From Pelobates cultripes (lineage: Eukaryota; Chordata; Amphibia; Anura; Pelobatidae), in assembly GCA_933207985.1 (NCBI GenBank), contig OW240916.1:312579498-312643497 (forward strand): DNA of 64,000 nucleotides, read 5' to 3'. The notes beneath the pieces are model-generated. The model was not told the DNA's origin, did no database searches, and saw only the letters and a program-made list of their open reading frames with translations. The first letter of the stretch is position 1; every line of letters starts with the position of its first letter. The translations under genes were made by a program, and so were the position numbers. This document shows, piece after piece, positions 43,250 through 54,380 of the stretch.

Positions 43250-44870
43250 TAGCACTGGCAGGGTTAAAATTAATTAAACTCATGTGTATTCCAGCGCCTG
43301 ACGAGCCTCTTTGCTGCAGCCCAATCCACCTATCGTGCAGTCATCATTACTGATAACTTGCATCCAATCAGATACTATTCATAGAGAAGCATTGAAACCA
43401 TCATTAGGGTTCATCTGTCTAACCATAATCTGTTGATGTTTGGTATGCAAGTTCATTCTTTCAAACTTAAGTCACACAATCAGACTGGCAGCAGCCTTGG
43501 TACCACATCTCCTTTTCCGCTATCTCAAGTGTCTCATGCGCTAGCTCAGCAAATTCTCTACACCCCCACCCTTCCTTCTGTACTAGAAAAAATGAAATGT
43601 CCTACATTCGCAACTCAAAAACAACAATAACTGCATCAACTACACATTAAATTAACCCAGCTAAACACTGCTAAAGAACGTCTAATGCTATATCTGATTT
43701 TCCTCCATTATGAAAGTATGCCAAGGGAGAGTGCAAATTGCAGGTCAGCTCACTAATTACCATATTATCTTGTGTCCCTAACACTTTTTCATACTTTCAA
43801 CTCATTGTTTCACCAAACTGCCATTGATCCTTCCACTTCGCTGAATGCTATAAATTTTGAAGCTTACATCGCAGAGAAGAGTGCTGCAATCAGTGAAGAG
43901 ATCATAAGACCCATTTCTTCTTCCACTCACATTCCTCACAGCCCAAGCTCTTCCTCTACCCTAAGGATTACCATACACAATACACAAAGAATGATGCCCA
44001 CTTCTCTAATTTCTTCCCACCACCTGGTCTCTTGACCCTACTCTCTCAAATCTTTGTTCGTCATTGTTCACTCTTGCTTTGCCTTTCACTAAAGTGTTAA
44101 ACATCTCTCTCTCATTGGGTGCCATCATAACTTAAATCCTAAAAACATCCAACCTCTACCCAAACCCAACAACCACTTACTTTCTCTACTTATGCTTATC
44201 TCCAGGCTTCTTGAGAGGGTTGTGTATACCAGATGGATTAACTACTATCCATTTGATTTCTGATTTCAACCTTCTACTAGAATAGCTTTCACCAACGGTT
44301 TACTTGTCCAATCCAAGGGTCACTACTATCTTCTAATTCTTTTTACCGGTCTGCTACTTTTGGTACTGTTGACCATAGTCTCATTCTTGGCACCATTTAT
44401 AACATTGGTGTATAGGATTGTGCTCATTAATGGCTCTTCTACCTTACCAAGCTCTCTCTCAGTGTCTCTTTCCTGGCGCTTCTCCCTCTCTACAAACCCT
44501 TCCTGTCCATGTTTCCCAAAGATCGGTTCTTGGACCCTGTTCAGTTCTCAAATCATACTGCCTGTCTTGGCAAACTTATCAGTTTCTTTGGTTTACAATA
44601 TCACGCATATGCTAATGAAACTTAGATCTACCTGTATTCTTCTATTCTCAACTCTATCGTCTCCTCTTGAATTGTGGGTTCCTCTTTGACATTTTAACTA
44701 AAAGACTCAATCAAAATGTTTTTATATTTTCTTCTTCAAACACTTCTACCTCCATGTTGGTCTTCTGCCAGGTCAATGCACTACTATCAACTCTACCACA
44801 CAGGTTTGGTGCTTTGACATTCTCTGATTTCAATGGCTAGTTCTCTCCTCACATCTAATCAAATTGTGTA
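43250..44870 (+). mobile_element. L2-like LINE ORF2 remnant
   Basis: The translated order matches an L2-type LINE: FNSLFHQTAID (43790), then LLERVVYT (44205), FGTVDHSLILGTI (44355), RSVLGPCSVL (44520), HAYANET (decayed YADD-type box, 44605) and a VNALLSTLPH-like segment (44770). Many stops and frame changes show an old, dead copy. The 3' end of such an element lies at 47235-47335 and may belong to it. Confidence 0.6.
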
Positions 44871-45365
44871 ATTATTTTATAGTATTTTAATAATGAAACC
44901 AGCATTGTTAAAGTAGAATATGAGACAAGTACCTGATTGGCTAAATTATGCTCTAAATTTTGCACTTAGCATTTAACTTATTTAAGAATTGACCCTATTT
45001 GAAAACAATACTGCACTCTTTTTTTATTTGATTAAAATTAAAATATAACCAGTTCACTCAACATGTGAAAATAGGTTATATTCATTCAGGTCTAAGCCAC
45101 TCTCCTCCACTAAGGTTCCAACACTGGAACCTTAACCTTGACCATCAGAAGAGGCAGTGGCATGTGCCAAATTCTAGACATTCCAGGTGTGTTCATAAAT
45201 CATAAACCGATACTTATAAATAAATGAATAAACAAATAAATAAATAAATAGATTTGTAAGCATGTTTGAGAAGAGTCTTCTTCACCTCAAAATATAAATT
45301 TATATAATTGTAGAGCTCTGTGGAATAAGTGTGTGCTGTGTAAATGCTAATTATATATATATTAC

Positions 45366-46287
45366 ATAAAAACTGACTGGCCACAGCATTAAAACCACTG
45401 ACAGGTAACGTGAATAACATTGATTATATAATTACAATGGCACCTGTCAAGGGGTGGGGTATATTAGGCATCAAGTGGGCAGTCAGTTCTTGAATTTCAC
45501 GGGTTGGAATCAGGAAAAAATGGGCAAGCAAAGATATCTGCGTAACAGCTCAAATTGATGAAAATCTTTGCGTTGCAGTTTGCTGCATATGGGGCTGCCA
45601 CAGACCAGTCATAGTGCCCATGATGACCAATGCCCATAGCAGAAAGCATCTTCAATGTGAACATAAGGGTCAGAACTGGACCATGGAGAAGCACAATAAG
45701 ATTTCCTGGTCTGATTAATCACATTTTATTTTAGATCAGGTGGATGCATGTACATTGTTTACCTGGGCAAGGGTAGCAGCAGATTGGCACTATGGGAGGA
45801 AAGCAGACCAGCAGAGGCAGTGTTACCCTCTGGCCAATGTTTTGGTGGAAAACCTTGGGTCCTGGCATTTATGTTGCTGTTACTTTGACACGTACCACCT
45901 ACTTGGAGATTGTTGCAGACCCCATACACTCCTTAATGGCAATGGTGTTCACTGATAGCAGTGGACTCTTTCAGCTGGATAATGCACCCTGCAAAAATAG
46001 TTTTGAGGAAAATGGTCTCCAAATTCCCCAAATCTTAATCTAATTAAGCAACTGGGGAAGGTGCTGGAACAACAAATCTGATCCATGGAGGCCCCACTTC
46101 CTAACCTGCAGGACATAAAAAATATGTTTGCTATAATAAACTAATAATGTCTTGGTGACAGATACTACAGGACACATGCAGAGGTCTTGTGGAGTCCATG
46201 CCTTAACGCATCAGAGCAGTTTTGGCAGCACAAGTGGGCCTGCACGATATTAGGCAGGTGGTTTTAATGTTGTGGCTGATCAGTGTA
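45366..46287 (+). mobile_element. Tc1-like transposon, decayed copy
   Basis: The left end (ACTGACTGGCCACAGCATT) is diverged and the right end is TGTGGCTGATCAGTGTA. It belongs to the same group as 14571-15025. Transposase traces include GPGIYVAVT and GLFQLDNAPCKNSFEE (45960-46010), around the second catalytic aspartate. Frames are broken and the copy is dead. Confidence 0.7.
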
Positions 46288-48480
46288 TAGATAGATAGAT
46301 AGATACACTACATGCATACAATAGAACAAGAAATGTATCAAACTTATAAGAGAAAACTATGGAACATTAATACAATTCTAATTTAAAGGAAATAGTTTTA
46401 CACTATTTATTAAAATTACATAAACTGTCATTATTTTTTTTATCAACTGTTGAAAGCCAACCAATTTTCCATCTTTTTAATTCATTTTTAATTATTCTTT
46501 TATGACTCTGTATTATATATGGAATATAAACTGTTTTTTAATAATTGTTGCACAAATACTGAATGAGAAGGAAACTTAATTGCCATAAAGTCCAAAAAAA
46601 AGCAAAATATCATGAAAGGTTGGTATTCTGGCAACAGCACAATAAAAGAAATTTTTTAAAAATATATAAAACTTCATTTTAAAATAATAATAATACTTTT
46701 TGTTGGGATTAATAGAAAAGGAAAAAAAAGTATACCAAAGAAGAGACACATAGGAAATCAAGAAGTTTAATCAAATTAGAAAATGTCACAGAAGCTCACG
46801 GGAACTTGAACCTGTTGTTATCAGCTTCAATAGAAAATTGAACAGGCGATGGAAGCAAACATTGAGGATAACCAAAGATGTATGTTAACAAGTTTTGATA
46901 AAGATTGCTTTGTTTGCTTACAATTTATCATGTTTTACATGGGCGCAACTGAGAAACAAACAAATCCTAAATATAAATGTGCAACAGCACTTTGCAGTAA
47001 ACTTCGTACATTGTGGTCCAATAGGAGAACTGGTAATTCAGGTCAACTATGATTGGAAACATGAAGGCAATTTCTCTATCAAATTCAAAATTCAAGAATA
47101 AGAAGTGAGCAAATGTGTGACACATGCTTTAATCCCATTGTTGTTTTATGGCAAATTAAAATGTAACTCTTGACTTAGACCACTATGAGATATATAAGTG
47201 GTACTTTAGTCCATCATGATGCTTAATAAGTTAATGTCCATTCTCCCACCTCTAATGCTCGCCTTCAAGACTTTTCCAGGACTGCACCAATTAGATGGCG
47301 CTATAGAAATAATAACATAATAATAATAATAATACATTTGTGTTCAGTAGTTATGGTTGGTTAGTGTATATAAATACGGTATATATCTACATATTATACA
47401 GGAGAAAAACGCCGCAGATACGACTTTGAAAGATCACATTTCATTGTGAAATATGAAAATAAGCCCAGTATTTGCATTTGTTTTTCACATTTTGACCCAT
47501 ATTTCCACGGCTCCAGTCGTAATGACCTGCTGTAATAAAACACAGCTTCTTTCAAAAACCAAACAAAACAAAAACAGCCGTGGATCTAAGCGGAGGTGAT
47601 ATTACACTGATGTATGCAATTATGTGACTGTGTCTTTGAACAGAAAGATTGTTTATAGTCTTCAATATCTTTTCTCTTGACCTGCAGGTTTCTTAAGAAA
47701 TACTGTAGCTTAATATTATATTTCTACTACTTTTATCTGTCCCTCAGAATAGTATAAAGTATATGGGTAAAGCAATATGTTTTTAAAAGGTAAAGAGATT
47801 TCTAACACCACACATTGATATTTAAAAGAAATTGTGAAGCGCCTACCTAATAAGATAAAACATAACCATGTCGCAAATAAATATATAGAACGATAAATAT
47901 GTACTTATTAAAAAAAGCCTTGAAAAAGGAAGGCTGTCTCTCCACAAGGTTGCATTTCCCTTTTCTCACACTTTTATTTTCAACCTGCAGAGGGCTCCAC
48001 TCTGTCTATATGCATATCTACACACTGATTATATGTGGTTTCTCACTGTCTCCTCTTGCACCCTATACTATTGTAGATTAAACTCTATTGCTGTATTCTA
48101 ACAGCCAGCGAAAGCTGAAAAAGAAGGAAGGGCTATGAGGACATTGAATACGATGAGTACTATAGGGATTCTGAGATGCAAAAACATAGTACAGATGCTT
48201 GTTGTAACTGCACTTACTATAAGTGTGCATCATGCTTAAAGACATACTATTTCTACATTCTGTTATTACATTTAAAAAGTTGTATAGATCCTACAAATCC
48301 TAGTGTGTGTGTGTGTGTGTGCATGTGTGTATGTATATACACATGCCCCCTCTTCAACAAATAGATCATTTCCAGCCATAGGTGAGAATTCCATTGTTGC
48401 CAAAGATAGCCAATATATTGCTATTACTAGATAATCCTGGCAGCATTACTACTCATAGCCATATAATACCAGAGTAGAAT
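46288..48480. other. Mostly unassigned DNA, with a LINE tail
   Basis: At 47235-47335, CTCCCACCTCTAATGCTCGC is followed by GATGGCGCTATAGAAATAAT and AAT triplets, an L2-like 3' end on the plus strand. The region 47400-47700 is not low-complexity and could be tested for conservation. A GT microsatellite lies near 48304-48330. No host exon is seen. Confidence 0.4.
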
Positions 48481-48813
48481 GTATGAGTATAGTATGTGTT
48501 GTGTGTTTTAGTGGATGTAATTTGTGCGTGTTTATGGAATGTATGGAATTAGATTTCTGTAGGGGATGCAGTAGGGGATGCAGTGTGTGTATAGAGGATG
48601 AAGTGTGGAAGTGTGTATGTATAGGGGTTGCAATGTGTCTCTGTGTAAAGGAGGAAGTATGTATGTATAGTGGATGCAGTGTGTTTGTGTGTAAAGGAGA
48701 AAGTATGTATGTGTGTGTATAGTGGATGCAGTGTGTTTGTGTGTGTGTAAAGGAGGAAGTATGTGTGTATTGTGGATGCAGTGTGTTTGTGTGTAAGGTA
48801 GAAAGTATGTGTG
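48481..48813. repeat. GT-rich minisatellite, left part
   Basis: Imperfect 40-50 bp units of the form GTGGATGCAGTGTGTTTGTG followed by TGTAAAGGAGGAAGTATGT. The array continues at 50378-50450 beyond the Tc1-like insertion, showing the transposon landed inside it. Confidence 0.8.
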
Positions 48814-48815
48814 TA

Positions 48816-50375
48816 CAGGGAGTGCAGAATTATTAGGCAAATGAGTATTTTGACCACATCATCCTCTTTATGCATGTTGTCTTACTCCAAGCTGTATAGG
48901 CTCGAAAGCCTACTACCAATTAAGCATATTAGGTGATGTGCATCTCTGTAATGAGAAGGGGTGTGGTCTAATGACATCAACACCCTATATCAGGTGTGCA
49001 TAATTATTAGGCAACTTCCTTTCCTTTGGCAAAATGGGTCAAAAGAAGGACTTGACAGGCTCAGAAAAGTCAAAAATAGTGAGATATCTTGCAGAGGGAT
49101 GCAGCACTCTTAAAATTGCAAAGCTTCTGAAGCGTGATCATCGAACAATCAAGCGTTTCATTCAAAATAGTCAACAGGGTCGCAAGAAGCGTGTGGAAAA
49201 ACCAAGGCGCAAAATAACCGCCCATGAACTGAGAAAAGTCAAGCGTGCAGCTGCCACGATGCCACTTGCCACCAGTTTGGCCATATTTCAGAGCTGCAAC
49301 ATCACTGGAGTGCCCAAAAGCACAAGGTGTGCAATACTCAGAGACATGGCCAAGGTAAGAAAGGCTGAAAGACGACCACCACTGAACAAGACACACAAGC
49401 TGAAATGTCAAGACTGGGCTAAGAAATATCTCAAGACTGATTTTTCTAAGGTTTTATGGACTGATGAAATGAGAGTGAGTCTTGATGGGCCAGATGGATG
49501 GGCCCGTGGCTGGATTGGTAAAGGGCAGAGAGCTCCAGTCCGACTCAGACGCCAGCAAGGTGGAGGTGGAGTACTGGTTTGGGCTGGTATCATCAAAGAT
49601 GAGCTTGTGGGGCCTTTTCGGGTTGAGGATGGAGTCAAACTCAACTCCCAGTCCTACTGCCAGTACCTGGAAGACACCTTCTTCAAGCAGTGGTACAGGA
49701 AGAAGTCTGCATCCTTCAAGAAAAACATGATTTTCATGCAGGACAATGTTCCATCACACGCGTCCAAGTACTCCACAGCGTGGCTGGCAAGAAAGGGTAT
49801 AAAAGAAGAAAATCTAATGACATGGCCTCCTTGTTCACCTGATCTGAACCCCATTGAGAACCTGTGGTCCATCATCAAATGTGAGATTTACAAGGAGGGA
49901 AAACAGTACACCTCTCTGAACAGTGTCTGGGAGGCTGTGGTTGCTGCTGCACGCAATGTTGATGGTGAACAGATCAAAACACTGACAGAATCCATGGATG
50001 GCAGGCTTTTGAGTGTCCTTGCAAAGAAAGGTGGCTATATTGGTCACTGATTTGTTTTGTTTTGTTTTTGAATGTCAGAAATGTATATTTGTGAATGTTG
50101 AGATGTTATATTGGTTTCACTGGTAATAATAAATAATTGAAATGGGTATATATTTGTTTTTGTTAAGTTGCCTAATAATTATGCACAGTAATAGTCACCT
50201 GCACACACAGATATCCCCCTAACATAGCTATAACTAAAAACAAACTAAAAACTACTTCCAAAAATATTCAGCTTTGATATTAATGAGTTTTTTGGGTTCA
50301 TTGAGAACATGGTTGTTGTTCAATAATAAAATTAATCCTCAAAAATACAACTTGCCTAATAATTCTGCACTTCCT
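48816..50375 (+). mobile_element. Tc1-like DD37E transposon, complete copy
   Basis: It is bounded by TA (48814-48815 and 50376-50377), with ends CAGGGAGTGCAGAATTATTA and TAATAATTCTGCACTTCCTG. A second, internal pair of repeats (TGTGCATAATTATTAGGCAA near 48996, and its inverse near 50170) gives each end two repeat sites, an IR/DR arrangement. The single intact transposase gene lies between. Its spacing fits the DD37E (TRT-type) Tc1 group. Both ends and the gene are intact, so it may be mobile. Confidence 0.9.
49034..50050 (+). CDS. Tc1-like transposase (DD37E)
   Basis: 338 residues with no stops. Residues about 8-45 form the first helix-turn-helix (GSEKSKIVRYLAEGCSTLKI), a basic stretch KKRVEKPRRK (51-60) may be a nuclear signal, and a second DNA-binding domain spans about 61-115. 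The catalytic triad is D144 (LWTDEMRVSL), D237 (FMQDNVPSH) and E275 (SPDLNPIENLW), with 37 residues between the last two. The protein cuts and pastes its own element at TA sites. Length and triad are normal for the family. It differs from the 58-59 kb copy at residues 53 (R here, H there) and 125 (C here, R there). Confidence 0.93.
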   Translation: MGQKKDLTGSEKSKIVRYLAEGCSTLKIAKLLKRDHRTIKRFIQNSQQGRKKRVEKPRRKITAHELRKVKRAAATMPLATSLAIFQSCNITGVPKSTRCAILRDMAKVRKAERRPPLNKTHKLKCQDWAKKYLKTDFSKVLWTDEMRVSLDGPDGWARGWIGKGQRAPVRLRRQQGGGGVLVWAGIIKDELVGPFRVEDGVKLNSQSYCQYLEDTFFKQWYRKKSASFKKNMIFMQDNVPSHASKYSTAWLARKGIKEENLMTWPPCSPDLNPIENLWSIIKCEIYKEGKQYTSLNSVWEAVVAAARNVDGEQIKTLTESMDGRLLSVLAKKGGYIGH

Positions 50376-50377
50376 GT

Positions 50378-50450
50378 ATAGTTGATGCAGTGTGTTTGTG
50401 TGTAAGGGATACATGTAGTGTGTATTTTTGTGTAAGGGATGCAGTGCCCT
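50378..50450. repeat. GT-rich minisatellite, right part
   Basis: GATGCAGTGTGTTTGTGTGT units resume directly after the transposon and end at about 50450. Confidence 0.7.
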
Positions 50451-50890
50451 TCTAACTTGTATAGTACCGAACGCAGGCGATGATGGAAGTCCAGTGGTGT
50501 TCCGGAGTTTCTGTATCCAATTTTAGTTCCAGGAGATTCTTGCCCAGACACCGCTGCCTGCGTTCATGCGAACAAGATGGCAGCCATCTTGTGGTTGTCC
50601 ATAGGAATTGCAGCCACCCAGACGAACAATTAGAACACTGCGATGAGAACCGTTCCAAAGTGTTAATAGGTGTTAACAAGCTGCCGGGTGGTCCCTGGTT
50701 CGTGCGGTTGTTTGGTAGTCAAACGGGACAATGACAATAGGAGGGGAATGCAATCTGCCGAACAGAATAGCAAAAAGGCACGAACAAGGTCTTTTATGAG
50801 CCTTTTTGCATGGCCCATAGTCCTGAGGCAGGAGGCTGGCAAACAGGCCCCTCCAAGAACCAGTGGCGAGGTTACTTTCACCACAGGGTG
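50451..50890 (-). repeat. Dispersed repeat shared with 62940-63310
   Basis: The minus strand reads CCTCGCCACTGG, GCCAGCCTCCTGCCT, ACTATGGGCC, GCATTCCCCTC and CCAAACAACC...GACCACCC in the same order as the plus strand at 62960-63295. The two copies are clearly homologous but diverged. The class is unknown; an LTR is possible. No ORF is meaningful. Confidence 0.5.
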
Positions 50891-51830
50891 ATCTAGGTAG
50901 ATGGCTGTATATGTTTTGGAGAGGGATTTCCTCTCTTCGTATACGTAATTCCTTCCCATTTCTTTTAAATTCTCTGACTTTCTTGTCGTGTTTTGATGAT
51001 TCTAGCTTAAATCTTGGTCCCTGTATAACTTCTTTCCTTCTTACAACCCTCTCTGGGGTTTTTATTATTCTTTTTCTTGGTGATATTTCATAGTTGTTGT
51101 TATCTGTATGATAGTTCCTTTTTATTGGATATTTGAGCTGAGGGACTGTTTTTTTGCAACTATCATATCTATTATATTTGTTGTTATTCCATATCTTAGT
51201 GTTTATGTTAGTATGTTAGGGTCCCTGATAGTTTTTTGAATATGTTCTGACTTGATTTTTGGCATAATCATTTTTGTCCCTGAGATATTTTTTTCTTTTT
51301 TATCTCACCTACCCCCTTCTCCATCCTTTCCAGATTTTTTTGAATCTCATTATTAATTTTGGAATATTCTTCCGGAGTCATAGCATCAATTAACATATGT
51401 TGTACATTATTGATCTCATTGTCTAACTTTTTTAAAGTATTATCTCATCTCTTAACGATTAAACCCATCAAACCAAATGAAAAACTCTCTAATATATCTG
51501 TCGTTTCTTGGATAAAATAAATCATCTTCCTCCTGATCAAATAAGGGATTATTTTGTAAATCTTAACCCTCTAGGTGTGATTTTCTCTCTTAGATATTTA
51601 TCCATTGTGGCCACTTCCCACTTTATTTTCATTCCCCTTCCCATTAATTTTTCTAATTGATATTGATGTTTTTTGATATTGAAATTTGTTTCTTGATTGT
51701 TACTGAGAGATATCTCTCGATCATCAAATAAAGCGTCTATATTTTTCCCATAGTTGGCTCTATTAAAATTTGCCATATTAATAATTAGCAGCACACACAT
51801 AAATAGAGAGAAGGAAAACAAATTTATACA
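50891..51830 (-). pseudogene. Retroelement ORF remnant, probably Penelope-like N-terminal region
   Basis: A minus-strand frame at 51549-51821 (90 codons) contains QYQLEKLMGRGMKIKWEV, then MDKYLREKITPRGLRF. Beyond a frame break the translation continues toward 50900 with IQETTDILESFSFGLMGL, MTPEEYSKINNEIQKNLERM and basic segments. The pattern of a lysine-rich helix, a W, then YL....IPRGLR resembles the region upstream of RT in some vertebrate Penelope-like elements. That is recalled similarity and not proven. Several stops make it dead. Confidence 0.45.
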
Positions 51831-52483
51831 CCAAGATAAAACTTTGTGTATAAGGCTCTTGATAATATTGTAGGAATAATTTAAAAAGAAAAGCCGCTAC
51901 ACACTTAAGTGGATATCTCTCTCACTCAACAAAAACATAACCAGGACCCCACTAATTTGTGCTTTATGGGCATCCAAATAGTTAGACCTAATTGGAGAAG
52001 GGAAGATTTAATTAGGAAAATGGTCAAATGTAAGATGAAATGGATTTTTGATTTGGGAATTTTTCACTAAATAGTGACTTTGAGATGTGCCATTTTTTAT
52101 AATCCTTTTTATTTTTGGTGAGTGATGTCATCCGATCATTAAACGTATGCACTTTAAAAGGAGGAGGTGGATTTTTTGTACATTTAAAATGACTCTGTAA
52201 AATTAATGTTAAACAAATTCATTTTAAACAAATCACAGAATTACTTATATTTATGTTTTTACAGTTTTTTCTCTTTTTCAATCAATATTCTTGAAATCAT
52301 CTGTGGATATATCTTGTAGATATATATATATATAGATATATTTTAATTATCAAGAAAACAGAGACATTGCCAATTCTGCACTACAATATACTGTTTGTTT
52401 TGACATGATAATAAGATATGTATTTTTTTTGAATCTTTTTGTTTCCTCCTACTCCCCCATTTGGGTGCTGTGTGTGTGTGTTC

Positions 52484-52521
<38 letters not shown>

Positions 52522-52552
52522 GTATTTACATTATGTGAGTATTCTCAAGATA
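51831..52552. other. AT-rich DNA with TA and GT microsatellites
   Basis: No gene or element end is recognised. TA-dinucleotide runs lie at 52320-52334 and 52487-52519. Confidence 0.4.
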
Positions 52553-52560
52553 CTTTAGAC

Positions 52561-54372
52561 CAGGGGTAGGCAACCTACGGCACTAGTGCCATGCACGGCA
52601 CTCGAGGTGTCTTTGCACGGCACTCAAGGCTGCTAGAGCCAAACAGGCTCTGGCCTATCAGGAGTCCCAGTAAAACTTCAGATATCTGCTAATCCGAAAA
52701 GGTGGTGAAGGACAATCCTCAGTTTATGTATTGCAGCACATAGAGGAAGTGATCTGAGATCACTTCCTCCCAGCACTTGTGAATGGGAATCCACACTGTA
52801 GTAGAGCAGCTCGCAGTTGCTGTTGCAGCTCCTGTCCTTGACATGTACCTGGCCGGCCTAGTCCCCACTGGAAGCCACCCACACTGCTAGATTTATACAG
52901 AAATGCAGAATAACCCTCCCCTCATACAAATAATATGGACAGCCCACACACAAACATACACACAATCCGTACAAATGAAACACCACTAACAATCCACATA
53001 CATGCACACAACTCCACATGCAATACCCCAAACAGCCCCCACACACTACCAAACACACAATGTGACATATCCATCCACACACAATTCCACAAGCAGCCCC
53101 CATACACAGCCCACATTCATATGTATCATACACAATACCATAAACTACTCATGAACATTTACAATATAATAGCTCATATATGCAGGGCCGTCTTTAACGC
53201 GGGGCAAATTGGCCAGCTGCACCGTGAGCCCTGCTGGCATCAACTATTTCTAACCCCCTGGCCGGTAATCTGCACACTAAGGAGGCCCACCGGGTGGCCC
53301 ATGCACAAAGGACCATCCGGTGGGTTTCTGTCAGCAGGGGCCCGGTCGCACGCTGAGGCGCTTTAACAGCGCGAGCGGGCCCCTTGCTTTTCGGCAGCAG
53401 GCTGGGAGGAAGTGACGGCCGCGCATCACTTCCTCCCACAAAGAGAGGAGCGTGCGGGAAAGAAGAGTAGGCAGATTGGAGGGGGCTGGCCGCGAGCGCT
53501 AGACCCCAACTCCCAACACCTTCAGCCACCAGCAGGAAAGGTAGGAAACTGGAGGGTGGGTTTTAAAGTGTATGTCTGTGTCAGTATGTCTGTCAGTGTG
53601 TGTGTGTGTCATCTGTGTGTGTCAGTATATCTGTGTGTGTCAGTATATCTGTGTGTGTGTCAGCATGTGTGTCAGTATGTCTGTGTGTGTGCGCATTTCA
53701 GTGTGTATATATCTCTGTGTGTGTGTGTATATGTGCATACATCTCAGCATTCACACACTAACACTACACACAAATACACCCCTGCATTGAAATTTCAACA
53801 CGTCTGTGTTACACACCAAAATTATATGTAAATACACCCCTGCATTAAAAAACCAACACTACACAAATACATGCTTGCAATCACGCCAACACCACATACA
53901 AACATATTCCATATAAAAACCTGTTTACATTCAAACACACAAAAACTGCTTAGTGCTAAATACAGACCTGCAAACATGGGTAAATGGTAGAGCCCCAGCT
54001 GTCAATGCATTTCTGCAGTTGCACGACAGATGGGGATCTACTTTTTTAATCACCCGTGCAACAGGGAGACCCCCAAAAATTCTTGCACCTTTCTACTTTA
54101 GGTCCGCCACTGCGTTGAGGTGGAGGACGTGATTGCATGTCTGGGGAGGGGGGATATGGTCCAGGGGGCCCCAAGCAAATGCTTTGCCTAGGGTCCAGTC
54201 ACTATTAAAGATGGCCCTGCATATATGCACAAATACAACGATACAAAGCAATTACAGTAAAAATAACACAAGCAGAATATGGCAGCATACACACAAAAAA
54301 ATAGGACCGGCACACTACGGGACATCACAATCCTATATTGGCACAGTGCTGCTAAAAGGTTGCCCACCCCTG
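52561..54372. mobile_element. hAT-type element, outer, split by a second hAT
   Basis: The ends CAGGGGTAGGCAACCT and AGGTTGCCCACCCCTG form the terminal repeat. The 8-bp target duplication CTTTAGAC (52553-52560 and 54373-54380) is perfect. Without the inner element and its extra duplication it is about 767 bp and non-coding, so non-autonomous. The GGCACTAGTGCCATGCACGG subterminal block resembles common vertebrate hAT MITEs. Confidence 0.88.
53183..54219. mobile_element. hAT-type element, inner
   Basis: The ends are CAGGGCCGTCTTTAA and TTAAAGATGGCCCTG, with a perfect 8-bp duplication CATATATG (53175-53182 and 54220-54227). At 1037 bp there is no transposase. The interior contains a GC-rich part (53200-53540) and a TGTGTGTCAGTATG-type simple repeat (53565-53740). 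Open frames through it are simple-sequence artefacts. Confidence 0.9.
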
Positions 54373-54380
54373 CTTTAGAC

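Noticed and set aside
49070..49878. Minus-strand frames of 74-113 codons opposite the transposase
   Set aside because: Shadow frames of the intact transposase; the same shadows appear in the second copy.
52858..53831. Cysteine/valine-rich frames near 53 kb
   Set aside because: They come from CACA/GTGT simple repeats in and beside the hAT elements.
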